Source: Yersinia rohdei ATCC 43380 (GTDB lineage Bacteria > Pseudomonadota > Gammaproteobacteria > Enterobacterales > Enterobacteriaceae). From it: a stretch of DNA of 64,000 bases. The translations under genes were made by a program, and so were the position numbers. The stretch lies in the NCBI RefSeq assembly GCF_000173775.1, contig NZ_ACCD01000008.1, positions 1-64,000 of the forward strand, written 5' to 3'. The notes under the pieces are model-generated. The model ran no database searches. It was not told the DNA's origin and worked only from the letters and a program-made list of their open reading frames with translations. This document shows positions 1-9,231 of this stretch, piece after piece (within the stretch, counting starts at the first letter, position 1; every line of letters starts with the position of its first letter).

Positions 1-2
1 GG

Positions 3-101
3 CAACAGGATATGGCAAATAGTACAGCCCGTTTTCAGGCGGCTGGCCCATGTTGGTTCGAGGCGAAATGCCCCGAAAGAGCCTCTGTTGGTTTAAAATA
101 A
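3..101 (+). other. possible 3' end of an unidentified gene
   Basis: Reading from base 3, a frame stays open for 32 codons and stops at 99-101. Its translation contains FQAAGPCWFEAKCPER, which looks protein-like. A second frame starting at base 1 is also open until 96, so the choice is weak. I do not recognise a family. If real, it would be the tail of a gene lying to the left, convergent with mobB. Confidence 0.2.
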
Positions 102-140
102 TGAGTGGCGTAAGCCGTCAGAGTACCGATCGGCCAATCA

Positions 141-183
141 GCCCCGGCTGACTCGGCGTTGATAATGTCGGTTTATCATCACA
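141..183. repeat. copy 1 of ~44-bp interspersed repeat
   Basis: Begins GCCCCGGCTGAC and ends ATGTCGGTTTATCATCAC. It resembles copies at 8011-8055 and 43351-43395, with about 31 of 40 positions matching the second copy by eye. It lies about 50 bp past the mobB stop codon. Confidence 0.55.
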
Positions 184-231
184 CTCAAATTGCACAATTA
201 GCACTGAAAAATGTGTCAATCTATAGAAAAG

Positions 232-759
232 TTAGTCATTAGAAGACGAAGTTTGAAGCCAACTAGCAATGAATCCTGCAATTTGTTCTGGCTGATTAAT
301 GTCTAATTGCTTTATTGCACTATTTATTGGTTTATCGCTTGCTAAAGCAATAACATATTCATCAATCAAGCCAGCGAAAGGTTTGCCCACAGCCTCTCTA
401 TAGAGCGCTATCTTATTGATTGGCTCATGTTTAAAACCCTCAACCAAGATTAAATCGATAGTGGAGGCATCTAACCTGCTAGCAAGATACTGGAGATCCA
501 AAGGCTTTTGTTCTGGAGTCTCGGTCATTAGTGCCCAACGACAATCACTGGCAACCAGGGTTTGATATGCGCCAGCTTTGCGTAATTCATAACTGTCTTT
601 GCCAGGTGTATCAATTTCCATATTGTGATGCGTATGTTTGATTAAACCTACCCGGATTTGGCGCTGTTGTAGCAATGGAATCAGGCTTTTTAGTAATGTT
701 GTTTTTCCTGTGCCACTGTATGCAGCTATGCCTAATAATGGTGGTACTTTTTGGTTCAT
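232..759 (-). CDS. mobB: molybdopterin-guanine dinucleotide biosynthesis adapter MobB
   Basis: A 175-residue GTP-binding accessory protein for formation of bis-MGD cofactor, the form used by enterobacterial molybdoenzymes. A Walker A loop is visible near the N-terminus (SGTGKTTL, residues ~15-22), followed by IKHTHH, typical of MobB. The start is ATG at 759. The ATG overlaps the mobA stop (ATGA), so the two genes are translationally coupled in a mobA-mobB operon. The family is known to bind GTP and interact with MobA but is not strictly essential for cofactor synthesis. Length is normal. Confidence 0.93.
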   Translation of the reverse strand: MNQKVPPLLGIAAYSGTGKTTLLKSLIPLLQQRQIRVGLIKHTHHNMEIDTPGKDSYELRKAGAYQTLVASDCRWALMTETPEQKPLDLQYLASRLDASTIDLILVEGFKHEPINKIALYREAVGKPFAGLIDEYVIALASDKPINSAIKQLDINQPEQIAGFIASWLQTSSSND

Positions 760-1346
760 AACTCCCCCTTTTCAGTCTGTTCCCATAAATCGCAATCTGC
801 TGGGGTATTGAGGTTGCTGAATTTGTCACTTTGCCCACTGAATACCACTGACTTCGCGTGGATACTTTCCATAAATATCATAAGTTTGCGATCGCCATTT
901 TTCAGGTATTCAGCAAGTAGCGGTTTCAAACTAACATGCATTAGAGCTAATGTTGGATGCGCTCGCTCACCATCGTGAACATAAGCCGCCAACCCTTGTT
1001 GCTTACCTTGCCAAAGTTGAGAAACTAAATTGGCTGGTAGCATTGGAACATCGCAAGGAGCAAATACAACCCATTCTGTAGCTGAATAGCTTAATCCTGC
1101 ATGCATACCCGCCAGCGGGCCTACAAAGCCGCTAATGATATCGTTAATGACAGCAATGCCACTTTCTTGATAGATATCCTGATTACGATTAGCATTAATA
1201 AGGATATCGCTAACCTGGGGTTTTAATTTATCAATTACATATTGAAACAACGGTTTATCATGAAGAAGAATAAGTCCTTTATCGTTTCCCCCCATTCGGG
1301 AAGAACGGCCTCCTGCAAGAATAACGCCTGTTATATTGGGCTGCAT
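756..1346 (-). CDS. mobA: molybdenum cofactor guanylyltransferase MobA
   Basis: Transfers GMP from GTP to molybdopterin, giving the guanine dinucleotide form of the cofactor in the cytoplasm. The N-terminal nucleotidyltransferase signature VILAGGRSSRMGGNDKG is clear, and APCDVP matches the metal-binding region of the family. I take the ATG at 1346, preceded by a GAGTG stretch, giving 196 residues. An in-frame GTG at 1355 would add three residues. First gene of the mobA-mobB pair, divergent from yihD. Confidence 0.93.
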   Translation of the reverse strand: MQPNITGVILAGGRSSRMGGNDKGLILLHDKPLFQYVIDKLKPQVSDILINANRNQDIYQESGIAVINDIISGFVGPLAGMHAGLSYSATEWVVFAPCDVPMLPANLVSQLWQGKQQGLAAYVHDGERAHPTLALMHVSLKPLLAEYLKNGDRKLMIFMESIHAKSVVFSGQSDKFSNLNTPADCDLWEQTEKGEL

Positions 1347-1499
1347 TTTTATCACTCTGTTGTATTCAACTAGCGGATCGATTGTATCTTTAAATAGGGG
1401 AATGGGTCAGGATTTACTTTTATTGACAATAGGCTCTCTTTCCCTGTGTGATTATCCCTGTTACTTTGTCTGCATATTTTCGAATAGGATACATTTGCT

Positions 1500-1769
1500 A
1501 TGAAATGCCATCGTGTTAATGAACTGATTGAGCTGTTACACCCGGCCTGGCAGCAAGAGCCGGATTTAAATCTGGTGCAGTTTTTACAAAAGTTGTCTGC
1601 TGAAGCCGGCTTTGAAGGTGATTTTTCAGAGCTAACCGACGATATTCTTATTTATCATCTAAAAATGCGCGGTTCAGCATCGACAGAAGTGATTCCTGGT
1701 TTGAAAAAAGATTATGAAGAAGACTTCAAAACAGCCATATTGCGTGCCCGTGGCATCATTAAAGATTAG
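1500..1769 (+). CDS. yihD: YihD family protein
   Basis: A small acidic cytoplasmic protein of 89 residues, matching the full length of enterobacterial YihD. No catalytic motif can be seen; its biochemical role is not established. Gene order mobA / yihD / srkA / dsbA is the same as in E. coli, which supports the assignment. The stop is followed by a 91-bp gap before srkA. Confidence 0.9.
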   Translation: MKCHRVNELIELLHPAWQQEPDLNLVQFLQKLSAEAGFEGDFSELTDDILIYHLKMRGSASTEVIPGLKKDYEEDFKTAILRARGIIKD

Positions 1770-1860
1770 TCATATTCCTGTCTGCGTATGATAAGGGCTT
1801 TGATGATACTATTTCTTATTCTCAGCGCGCCGCTGTCACTTATATAGACTGAGTGTTGTT

Positions 1861-2847
1861 ATGAACAGCTCTGCTTTTAATTTTCAGACGTTGTCTCCTG
1901 ACCTGATTATGGATGTCCTTGAAGGCGTCGGGTTACGAGTGGATTCAGGGTTAACCGCGTTAAATAGTTATGAGAACCGCGTTTATCAGTTTATGGATGA
2001 AGATCGTAAGCGGTACGTGGTGAAGTTTTATCGCCCTGAGCGCTGGAGCAGCGAGCAAATCATTGAGGAACATCAGTTTTCTATTGATTTGGCAGAGTCG
2101 GAAATCCCGGTTATTGCCCCATTGGCGTTTAACGGACATACCTTACATACTCAAGGTGGTTTTTTCTTTACTATTTTTCCGAGTGTTGGCGGGCGTCAGT
2201 ATGAGATAGATAACCTCGACCAATTAGAATGGGTTGGCCGTTTTCTGGGGCGAATCCATCAGGTCGGTCGTGATAGCCTTTTTGTTGCCCGTCCAACCAT
2301 AGGGATTGAGGAATACCTGACCGAACCGCGTCAGTTACTGGCAAGCAGTGAATTAGTGCCAGCAAAACAGCGGGATAAGTTTCTGGCTGCCACTGACCTG
2401 CTCATAAGTGCGATAAAGCAGTATTGGCATACCGATTGGCAACCATTACGGTTACATGGTGATTGTCACCCAGGTAATATTCTGTGGCGTGATGGGCCGA
2501 TGTTTGTTGATTTGGATGATGCCAGAAACGGCCCTGCGGTTCAGGATCTTTGGATGTTGTTACATGGGGATCGCCGTGAGCAATTAATCCAGTTAGATAT
2601 CTTGCTTGAGGCCTATGGTGAGTTTGCTGATTTTGATCAGCGGGAACTGGCACTGATTGAACCTTTACGCGCGATGCGGATGGTTTATTACCTTGCATGG
2701 GTCGCCAGACGTTGGCAAGACCCGGCATTTCCGAAAAGTTTTCCGTGGATGGCGGAGTCTGATTTTTGGTTACAGCAGACTGCATCATTTACAGAGCAGG
2801 TTAAGCTGTTGCAGGCACCCCCTTTGCAGCTGATGCCAATGTACTAA
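1861..2847 (+). CDS. srkA: stress response kinase A (serine/threonine kinase SrkA)
   Basis: A 328-residue protein kinase with the aminoglycoside-phosphotransferase-like fold, formerly YihE/RdoA. The catalytic loop is visible as LHGDCHPGN (residues ~199-207), and the metal-binding segment as MFVDLDDARNG just after. In E. coli it protects cells under stress and counteracts MazEF-linked death, and it is co-transcribed with dsbA. Here dsbA starts 27 bp downstream, so the same operon is likely. Length is normal. Confidence 0.93.
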   Translation: MNSSAFNFQTLSPDLIMDVLEGVGLRVDSGLTALNSYENRVYQFMDEDRKRYVVKFYRPERWSSEQIIEEHQFSIDLAESEIPVIAPLAFNGHTLHTQGGFFFTIFPSVGGRQYEIDNLDQLEWVGRFLGRIHQVGRDSLFVARPTIGIEEYLTEPRQLLASSELVPAKQRDKFLAATDLLISAIKQYWHTDWQPLRLHGDCHPGNILWRDGPMFVDLDDARNGPAVQDLWMLLHGDRREQLIQLDILLEAYGEFADFDQRELALIEPLRAMRMVYYLAWVARRWQDPAFPKSFPWMAESDFWLQQTASFTEQVKLLQAPPLQLMPMY

Positions 2848-2874
2848 AGCTAATATAATGGAGATTGTTATAGT

Positions 2875-3498
2875 ATGAAAAATGTATGGTTAGCACTTGT
2901 TGGCATGGTGATGGCATTCAGTGCATCGGCTGCACAATTTACCGATGGTACCCAATATCAGACGTTAAACAAACCAGTAACTGGCGAGCCTCAGGTATTA
3001 GAGTTTTTCTCTTTCTATTGCCCGCACTGCTACCAGTTTGAAGAAATTTATCATGTTCCTCAGGCAGTAAAAAAAGCGCTGCCAGAAGGGGTCAAAATGA
3101 CCCGTTACCATGTTGAATTCCTTGGCCCATTGGGCAAGCAATTGACTCAAGCATGGGCTGTGGCTATGGCGTTAGGGGTTGAGGAAAAAGTTACTCCACT
3201 GCTGTTTGAAGGTGTACAGAAAACACAAACAGTACAAACTCCTGATGATATCCGTAATGTATTTATCAAAGCCGGAATAAGTGGCGAAGATTATGATGCG
3301 GCATTAAATAGCTTTGTGGTTAAGTCATTGGTTGTGCAGCAACAAAAAGCAGCTGAAGATTTGCAATTACGTGGTGTGCCAGCCATGTTTGTTAATGGCA
3401 AATATATGATTAAAAACGACGGCATGGATACCAGTTCAATGGATAGCTATGTTAAAGAGTATGCGGACGTAGTTAAGTTCCTGCTAACTCAAAAGTAA
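2875..3498 (+). CDS. dsbA: periplasmic thiol:disulfide oxidoreductase DsbA
   Basis: Introduces disulfide bonds into exported proteins and is re-oxidised by DsbB. The 207-residue protein starts with a Sec signal peptide (cleavage after ASA, residue ~19). It carries the thioredoxin-fold active site CPHC in FYCPHCYQF, and the cis-proline loop [10 protein letters not shown] near the C-terminus. It follows srkA closely and ends at a strong terminator. In Yersinia, DsbA is needed for type III secretion components and other virulence factors (family knowledge). Confidence 0.96.
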   Translation: MKNVWLALVGMVMAFSASAAQFTDGTQYQTLNKPVTGEPQVLEFFSFYCPHCYQFEEIYHVPQAVKKALPEGVKMTRYHVEFLGPLGKQLTQAWAVAMALGVEEKVTPLLFEGVQKTQTVQTPDDIRNVFIKAGISGEDYDAALNSFVVKSLVVQQQKAAEDLQLRGVPAMFVNGKYMIKNDGMDTSSMDSYVKEYADVVKFLLTQK

Positions 3499-3504
3499 TA
3501 GTAT

Positions 3505-3540
3505 AAAAGAGGGGCAGGATGTAGTTCGCCCCTCTTTTAC
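3505..3540 (+). terminator. dsbA terminator
   Basis: Perfect stem AAAAGAGGGGC (3505-3515) with GCCCCTCTTTT (3528-3538) and a 12-base loop. The T-rich end of the stem supplies the U tract. It sits 6 bp after the dsbA stop and closes the srkA-dsbA unit. Confidence 0.88.
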
Positions 3541-3810
3541 TTATTCAATATCAGCATGGCTCCAACTCTATTTCTCTTCTTGCTATAAAATCATCATATT
3601 ATCTAAGTCGTAGTCATATAGCTGAATACTTGATTTTTATTTATCACTCTGTTGTTTGTGATTTATTTATCTATTTCAGTGATGGGTAAGGGCACGATAT
3701 TCATGATACAAAAAGAGGAGGTCAGGGGAGAATAAGTAATAAGAATTTGGGGGGTAAAAAATTTAGCATAAGTTAAGTTTACTGACCTTATGTCAGCAGC
3801 TGAATAAGTA

Positions 3811-3819
3811 ATATCCACA
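3811..3819 (+). promoter_or_regulatory. DnaA-box-like sequence
   Basis: ATATCCACA differs from the TTATNCACA consensus at the first base only. It lies about 140 bp left of a perfect box at 3952-3960, in the same AT-rich stretch. Confidence 0.3.
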
Positions 3820-3951
3820 ATTTAGATAAATAAATCATGACAGAAAAATAGAAAATAAATAATTGTAACATGCTGATTAATATAACTTAAAATATTAACC
3901 ATCTGTGAGACAGGCAACGAATATAAAAAACACACATTTTTACGCACAAAC

Positions 3952-3960
3952 TTATCCACA
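3952..3960 (+). promoter_or_regulatory. perfect DnaA box upstream of polA
   Basis: TTATCCACA is an exact match to the strong DnaA box consensus, placed 130 bp before the polA start codon. A single 9-mer can occur by chance, so the functional claim is inference. The position in a polymerase gene promoter makes a regulatory role plausible. Confidence 0.4.
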
Positions 3961-4089
3961 GGTTAGATCTTGCGGATCCTAGACAAAAATGCTCTCTTTC
4001 GCACAAGAATTGACGCTAAGATTCGTCTCTTGCTGCCAGCTATGGCATTCTTAGTGTTAGACCTTGCTAAATAAAGATGAAGAAACTCT

Positions 4090-6888
4090 ATGGCCCAGAT
4101 TGCAGAAAACCCATTGATCCTCGTTGACGGTTCCTCTTACCTCTATCGTGCTTACCATGCCTTTCCGCCGCTAACCAATGGCAGCGGCGAACCAACCGGC
4201 GCGATGTATGGCGTGTTGAACATGTTGCGCAGTCTGTTGCTGCAATATCGTCCAAGCCATGTGGCCGTAGTTTTCGATGCTAAAGGCAAAACTTTTCGTG
4301 ATGAAATTTTTGCCGAATATAAATCTCATCGTCCGCCAATGCCTGATGATTTACGTGCTCAAATTGAGCCACTTCACCAAATGGTTAAGGCGATGGGGCT
4401 GCCTTTATTAGCGGTTTCCGGGGTTGAGGCCGATGATGTTATTGGAACTCTGGCGCAAGAAGCTGAAAAAGCAGGTCATGCGGTATTAATCAGTACCGGC
4501 GATAAAGATATGGCGCAATTAGTTACGCCAAATATTACTCTTATTAATACAATGAATAACGCTATTTTAGGGCCACAGGAAGTTTGTGAAAAATATGGCG
4601 TTCCTCCTGAGTTAATTATCGATTTTCTGGCCTTAATGGGGGATTCCTCAGACAATATTCCGGGCGTACCGGGTGTGGGTGAGAAAACGGCTCAGGCTTT
4701 ATTACAAGGATTGGGTGGGTTAGATGCGCTGTTCAATAATTTGGATAAAATAGCCACGCTGACATTCCGTGGTGCCAAAACTATGTCCGCCAAGTTAGAG
4801 CAGAATAAAGATGTTGCCTATCTCTCCTATAAATTAGCCACCATTAAAACTGATGTTGAATTGGATGTAACCTGTGATGAACTGACCGTCTCACCACCAG
4901 ATGATGAGCAGCTGCATCAATTATTCAGCCGTTATGAATTTAAGCGCTGGCTTGCGGATGTTGAAGCCGGCAAATGGCTGGAAGGTAAAAAAGAGCGGCC
5001 AACAGCACAGGCTAATAACAAATATATTGTGGCGACAGAACCAGCCGCTGCGGCTGAAGTCACGGCTGTGCTATCACAAGACAATTATCAAACTATCCTC
5101 GATGAGCAGACTCTGGCTGATTGGATTGAGCGCCTTAAAAAAGCAGAAGTTTTTGCTTTTGATACTGAAACTGACGGGCTTGATACCCTCAGCAGTAATT
5201 TAATTGGCCTTTCCTTTGCTGTTGCGCCGGGTGAGGCAGCGTATTTACCCTTAGCTCATGATTATCTGGATGCGCCGGCACAACTTGATCGCCAATGGGT
5301 TCTCGATACACTGAAACCGCTGTTGGAAGACGAAAAAGCCCTTAAAGTGGGGCAGAACCTCAAGTTTGACCAAAGTATGTTAGCGCGTTATGGCATTGAC
5401 CTGCGTGGTATTGCTTTCGATACCATGCTGGAATCTTATGTTTTAGACAGTGTCGCGGGCCGACATGACATGGACAGCTTGGCAGAGCGCTATCTCAACC
5501 ATAAAACGATTACGTTTGAAGAGATAGCCGGTAAGGGTAAGAATCAACTGACCTTTAACCAAATTGCATTAGAGCAAGCCGGGCCTTATGCAGCAGAAGA
5601 TGCTGATGTCACCTTGCAATTGCATTTGGTCTTGTGGCCGAAATTACAGCAGAGTGAAGGCCTGAAGCGGGTATTCCAGGACATTGAAATGCCACTGTTG
5701 CCGATTTTGTCTCGAATCGAGCGCACCGGTGTATTGATTGACCAAAACATCTTAGCGGCGCACTCGAAAGAGCTGGCTATTCGTCTTGATGAGCTGGAAA
5801 AACAAGCCCATGAATTAGCCGGAGAGCCGTTCAATCTTGCCTCGCCTAAGCAGTTACAGGTGATTTTGTATGAAAAGCAACAATTACCTATTCTGAAGAA
5901 AACTCCAGGTGGCGCGGCGTCTACCAATGAAGAAGTGCTGGCCGAGTTAGCGCTGGATTATCCTCTGCCGAAGGTCATTATTGAATATCGTGGTTTGGCG
6001 AAACTGAAAAGTACTTACACCGATAAGTTACCGCTGATGATTAATCCGGTTTCTGGCCGGGTACATACGTCTTATCATCAAGCCGTCACCGCGACTGGGC
6101 GCTTATCCTCTCGTGATCCTAACCTACAAAATATTCCAGTGAGAAATGAAGAAGGGCGGCGTATTCGTCAGGCTTTTATTGCGCCCAAAGGTTACCGCAT
6201 CATGGCCGCCGACTACTCACAAATTGAGCTGCGCATCATGGCGCATCTATCGCAGGATAAAGGATTGCTGGCTGCATTTGCAGCTGGAAAAGATATTCAC
6301 CGCGCGACAGCTGCTGAAGTTTTCGGTTTGCCACTGGAAGGGGTGACTACCGAACAACGCCGCAGCGCCAAGGCCATTAACTTTGGTTTGATTTATGGTA
6401 TGAGTGCGTTTGGTTTGGCGCGCCAATTGAATATTCCCCGTGGGGAAGCGCAGCGCTATATGGATCTTTACTTTGAGCGCTATCCTGGTGTGTTGGAATA
6501 TATGGAGCGCACGCGTAAGCAAGCGGCGGATCAAGGTTATGTCACCACGCTGGATGGGCGTCGTCTCTATCTACCGGATATCAATTCACGTAATGCCAAT
6601 CGCCGTAAAGCTGCGGAACGTGAGGCTATCAATGCGCCAATGCAAGGGACTGCGGCCGATATTATTAAGCGCGCAATGATTGCTGTAGATGCTTGGTTAC
6701 AGCAAGAATCAGCACCTTTGGTGCGGGTCATCATGCAGGTGCACGATGAATTGGTGTTTGAGGTGCATGAAACTGTGTTGGAAAGTGCTGAGCAGAAGAT
6801 TCGTGAGTTGATGGAGCAAAGCATGCAACTGGCAGTGCCATTGAAGGTGGATGTCGGTGTTGGCGATAATTGGGAACAAGCCCACTAG
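4090..6888 (+). CDS. polA: DNA polymerase I
   Basis: Removes RNA primers and fills gaps in replication and repair. The 932-residue protein has the usual three parts. The N-terminal 5'-3' exonuclease spans ~1-300 ([20 protein letters not shown]). The proofreading domain has an intact [11 protein letters not shown] (residues ~356-366). The C-terminal polymerase domain has DYSQIELR, the O helix [14 protein letters not shown], and [10 protein letters not shown]. All catalytic residues seen are present. The start is ATG 4090, and spf follows on the same strand, as in E. coli. Confidence 0.97.
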   Translation: MAQIAENPLILVDGSSYLYRAYHAFPPLTNGSGEPTGAMYGVLNMLRSLLLQYRPSHVAVVFDAKGKTFRDEIFAEYKSHRPPMPDDLRAQIEPLHQMVKAMGLPLLAVSGVEADDVIGTLAQEAEKAGHAVLISTGDKDMAQLVTPNITLINTMNNAILGPQEVCEKYGVPPELIIDFLALMGDSSDNIPGVPGVGEKTAQALLQGLGGLDALFNNLDKIATLTFRGAKTMSAKLEQNKDVAYLSYKLATIKTDVELDVTCDELTVSPPDDEQLHQLFSRYEFKRWLADVEAGKWLEGKKERPTAQANNKYIVATEPAAAAEVTAVLSQDNYQTILDEQTLADWIERLKKAEVFAFDTETDGLDTLSSNLIGLSFAVAPGEAAYLPLAHDYLDAPAQLDRQWVLDTLKPLLEDEKALKVGQNLKFDQSMLARYGIDLRGIAFDTMLESYVLDSVAGRHDMDSLAERYLNHKTITFEEIAGKGKNQLTFNQIALEQAGPYAAEDADVTLQLHLVLWPKLQQSEGLKRVFQDIEMPLLPILSRIERTGVLIDQNILAAHSKELAIRLDELEKQAHELAGEPFNLASPKQLQVILYEKQQLPILKKTPGGAASTNEEVLAELALDYPLPKVIIEYRGLAKLKSTYTDKLPLMINPVSGRVHTSYHQAVTATGRLSSRDPNLQNIPVRNEEGRRIRQAFIAPKGYRIMAADYSQIELRIMAHLSQDKGLLAAFAAGKDIHRATAAEVFGLPLEGVTTEQRRSAKAINFGLIYGMSAFGLARQLNIPRGEAQRYMDLYFERYPGVLEYMERTRKQAADQGYVTTLDGRRLYLPDINSRNANRRKAAEREAINAPMQGTAADIIKRAMIAVDAWLQQESAPLVRVIMQVHDELVFEVHETVLESAEQKIRELMEQSMQLAVPLKVDVGVGDNWEQAH

Positions 6889-7033
6889 TTGTGTGGGTAA
6901 GTGGTGGGAATTAAAGCATTTTATGTAATTAAGCTACATTTAGTGGCGATAATGCAGGAATGATGTGCGCTGAATCGTGACAATTTGTGTAACTATACAA
7001 CAAAAAATTCTTTTGCCCCGCGAAAAAATGATG

Positions 7034-7039
7034 TAGAGT
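7034..7039 (+). promoter_or_regulatory. probable -10 element of spf
   Basis: TAGAGT lies seven bases before the expected first base of Spot 42 (7047). A poor -35 candidate, TTTTGC at 7011-7016, is spaced 17 bp away. The partly symmetric TTGTGTAACTATACAACA at ~6984-7001 sits where cAMP-CRP represses spf in E. coli, but it matches the CRP consensus poorly. Confidence 0.45.
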
Positions 7040-7046
7040 TACGCTC

Positions 7047-7155
7047 GTAGGGTACAGAGGTAAGATGTTCTATCTTTCAAACCTTTTACTTCACGTAATC
7101 GGATTTGGCTATATATTAGCCGCCCCAGTCATTTATTGACTGGGGCGTTTTTTAT
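7047..7155 (+). ncRNA. spf: Spot 42 small RNA
   Basis: A trans-acting, Hfq-dependent regulatory RNA of about 109 nt that represses catabolic mRNAs (galK and others in E. coli) when glucose is present. The first ~65 bases, starting GTAGGGTACAGAGGTAAG, match E. coli spf almost base for base, including the unstructured ACGTAATCGGATTTGGC target-pairing region. The 3' end is a strong intrinsic terminator (CGCCCCAGTC / GACTGGGGCG then TTTTTT, 7121-7153). Location between polA and engB is the conserved one. Confidence 0.95.
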
Positions 7156-7194
7156 TGGGCTTTTGCTGGCAGGAAGGGCTTGATGTACCGAGAT

Positions 7195-7217
7195 ACAGCC
7201 CTTGCGGGCTGTTTTTA
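7195..7217 (+). terminator. terminator between spf and engB
   Basis: ACAGCCC / GGGCTGT stem with a TTGC loop and five T residues on the + strand. It backs up the spf terminator and may also mark the 3' end of engB on the opposite strand. Confidence 0.65.
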
Positions 7218-7225
7218 GTGGTTAC

Positions 7226-7876
7226 TTATTCGCCTTCATCGTCATAATCATCAATCATGACTTCAGGTGGGATTTCGCTAAACCAGGTATCCAGTTTTTC
7301 CCGCAACTTATCGACACCAATCTTTTTCAATGATGAGAAAGCTTCTACCTGAATATCACCCATAAATGGAATGATAGCTTCCCGCACCATATTCAATTGA
7401 GCTTTGCGCGCGCCAGAAGCCAATTTATCGGCTTTAGTCAGTAATAAAAGCACTGGGGTGCCGACGGCAACAGCCCAAGTAATCATCTGCTGATCTAAAT
7501 CTTTCAGTGGGTGGCGGATGTCCATCAACACAACTAATCCTTTCAGACAGTTACGTTTCTGCAAATATTCGCCCAGGGCGCGCTGCCACTTAAGTTTCAT
7601 CTCTTCAGGGACTTCGGCATAACCATATCCTGGTAAGTCGACCAAGCGCACACCTTCAACCACTTCGAATAAGTTGATCAACTGAGTACGGCCCGGCGTT
7701 TTACTGGTTCTGGCCAGACCTTTCTGGTTGGTTAATGTATTAAGGGCACTCGATTTACCTGCATTTGAGCGGCCAGCAAATGCGACCTCAATACCTTCAT
7801 CACGTGGCAGATGGCGAATATCCGGAGCACTGATGACGAAATGAGTCATGTGATAGTTATAGTTTCTGATAGTCAA
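7226..7876 (-). CDS. engB: ribosome biogenesis GTP-binding protein EngB (YihA/YsxC)
   Basis: An essential GTPase of the TrmE-Era-EngA family that helps assemble the large ribosomal subunit. The G1 loop [12 protein letters not shown] is at residues ~35-46, the G3 motif DLPGYGYAE follows, and G4 is LTKADKL. The 216-residue length is normal, with an acidic C-terminal tail. It is divergent from csrC and convergent with polA-spf. Confidence 0.95.
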   Translation of the reverse strand: MTIRNYNYHMTHFVISAPDIRHLPRDEGIEVAFAGRSNAGKSSALNTLTNQKGLARTSKTPGRTQLINLFEVVEGVRLVDLPGYGYAEVPEEMKLKWQRALGEYLQKRNCLKGLVVLMDIRHPLKDLDQQMITWAVAVGTPVLLLLTKADKLASGARKAQLNMVREAIIPFMGDIQVEAFSSLKKIGVDKLREKLDTWFSEIPPEVMIDDYDDEGE

Positions 7877-8010
7877 AATTTGTCGTCTCCGTGAGAACTT
7901 ACTTATATGGAGCGATTATAACTGCATCAGGGCGAAAAAAGGGGGTTTATCTTTTATCCTCTTTGGCAGGGATGGGTTTGTTGGCCGTTGTTGAGAGAAT
8001 TAATGCAATC

Positions 8011-8055
8011 GCCCCGGCTGACACGAAACTGAAAATGTCGGTTGGTTATCAACCA
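8011..8055. repeat. copy 2 of ~44-bp interspersed repeat
   Basis: GCCCCGGCTGACACGAAAC onwards, ending in the small inverted repeat GGTTGGTTATCAACC. It is the closest copy to the one at 43351-43395 (about 35 of 40 positions by eye). It lies in the engB-csrC divergent gap, about 135 bp from the engB start. Confidence 0.65.
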
Positions 8056-8180
8056 TCATTAATGGCTTATTATTTATGAACTGTTAAGAAAACCTTGATT
8101 AAAAATACGCTACTATTAGTAACGGTCAGTTTTCTTTATTTATTTTTCTAATAAAAACAAATAACTGATGGTGTTTTAAC

Positions 8181-8468
8181 AGTGCGGGATGTGCTGGCAA
8201 GGAGCTTAATCACTCAGGAGGAGTGGAATATGCTTAAGGAATGTAATGGATATACTGTGAGCCAGGGATGAATAAGGACGAAGGTATAAAAGGATGTTGA
8301 TGGAGTGCCGGGTGAGTCGCCTTTAGGATTGAAGGGATGGCAAGGATAGCGTGTTGCAGGAGGGAGAAACCAGGATGTTATGTAAGTGCAAGGATGCGCT
8401 GTAAGGATATCCTTCCGCAGAAGGTGCGAAAAAAGGCGACAGGTTAATCTGCCGCCTTTTTTCTTTCT
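8181..8468 (+). ncRNA. csrC: CsrC regulatory RNA (CsrA sponge)
   Basis: A non-coding RNA that sequesters the translational regulator CsrA. About 19 GGA motifs fall within 8181-8420, many of them AGGA or AGGGA as in CsrA-binding loops, with no long ORF on this strand. The RNA ends in a clear intrinsic terminator (8429-8468). Its place between engB and yihI is that of csrC in E. coli and Yersinia. The 5' end is my estimate from where GGA motifs begin; it could be several tens of bases upstream. Confidence 0.85.
8429..8468 (+). terminator. csrC terminator
   Basis: AAAAAAGGCG pairs with CGCCTTTTTT, with an inner CAG/CTG pairing, followed by more T residues. Confidence 0.88.
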
Positions 8469-8507
8469 CTGCTTTCTGCTAGATTCCGGCCCAATCCTAT
8501 GCCCAAT

Positions 8508-8626
8508 AGATTTCAAATTACAGTAAGGCGCAGTGAATGAATCCTTATTAGCTTACCTAAGTAAGTGATTTGGGTGATTGCACCTGGCTAACACTTCTGC
8601 AACTTGAAAGATGACGGGTATATACT
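8508..8626 (-). repeat. ERIC-type repeat upstream of yihI
   Basis: Matches, in inverted orientation, the ERIC element at 17345-17475. Shared blocks include AGTGAATGA, AGCTTACNNANGTAAGTG, ATTTGGGTGA, GGCTAACAC and the GGGTATATAC-type end. It occupies nearly all the space between the csrC terminator and yihI, so it is probably transcribed into the yihI leader. Confidence 0.75.
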
Positions 8627-8661
8627 CAATCCGATCCCATACTCATTTAAGAGCACAGGTT

Positions 8662-9228
8662 ATGAAGCAACCAAATAAAGCACCACGCGCCAATACGGCA
8701 GGGCCGAAAGGCACCGCAACACCAAAGCGCCATAAAAAGACCCGTGTAGAGCTTGATATTGAAGCACGCGAGCGTAAACGTCAGAAGAGACACAGCGGCA
8801 ATCGCTCAGGGGCGAGAACCAATGTAGAAGGCAGCAATAAAACCGGCCAGAGCCAAACCCAAGAGAAAGACCCACGTATTGGCAGTAAAGTGCCTGTGCC
8901 TCTGGTGGTGGAGAGCAAGGTAAAAGCTAAGCCAACCACTAAGCCGGTGGTAAAAGTCGAAGCCAAGCCACGTCTGACGCCGGAAGAAGAGCTGACTAAG
9001 CTGGAAAACGATGAGCGTCTGGATACATTACTGGATCGTTTAGATAACGACGAAGTATTGAGCAAAGAAGACCAAGCTTATGTTGATTTAACCTTAGACC
9101 GCATCGATGCCTTGATGGAGCAGTTGGGTATTGAATTGGGCGACGATGAAGACGACGCGGAAAAAGAAGAAAAGCAGGAAGATATTCTGCAATTACTGAA
9201 ACGTACTGATTCAAAAGACACGTTTTAA
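8662..9228 (+). CDS. yihI: Der GTPase-activating protein YihI
   Basis: In E. coli, YihI stimulates GTP hydrolysis by the ribosome-assembly GTPase Der. The protein here is 188 residues from the ATG at 8662, beginning [13 protein letters not shown] very basic N-terminal half ([15 protein letters not shown]) is followed by a highly acidic, leucine-rich C-terminal half, the known layout. An in-frame ATG at 8611 would add 17 residues, but these are encoded by the ERIC element. A short ORF begins just after the stop, then hemN. Confidence 0.9.
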   Translation: MKQPNKAPRANTAGPKGTATPKRHKKTRVELDIEARERKRQKRHSGNRSGARTNVEGSNKTGQSQTQEKDPRIGSKVPVPLVVESKVKAKPTTKPVVKVEAKPRLTPEEELTKLENDERLDTLLDRLDNDEVLSKEDQAYVDLTLDRIDALMEQLGIELGDDEDDAEKEEKQEDILQLLKRTDSKDTF

Positions 9229-9231
9229 ACC

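Larger units (their letters stand above)
3541..4089. other. AT-rich gene-free region upstream of polA
   Basis: About 550 bp with no credible ORF. E. coli has yihF and yihG between dsbA and polA; neither is visible here, so this gap marks their absence. It contains two DnaA-box-like sequences (listed separately), long A/T runs, and presumably the polA promoter near its right end. No repeats or RNA genes were recognised. Confidence 0.6.

Noticed and set aside
3541-4089. A replication origin before polA
   Set aside because: Only two DnaA-box-like sites and no 13-mer array, GATC cluster or origin-type neighbours; gene context is simply the polA upstream region.
7891-8079. 62-codon plus-strand frame between engB and csrC
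   Set aside because: It reads through the ~44-bp repeat, and the product has no recognisable family or clear ribosome-binding site.
8214-8516. 100-codon minus-strand frame across csrC
   Set aside because: It is antisense to an RNA gene with clear GGA array and terminator; the frame is open because of the repetitive composition.
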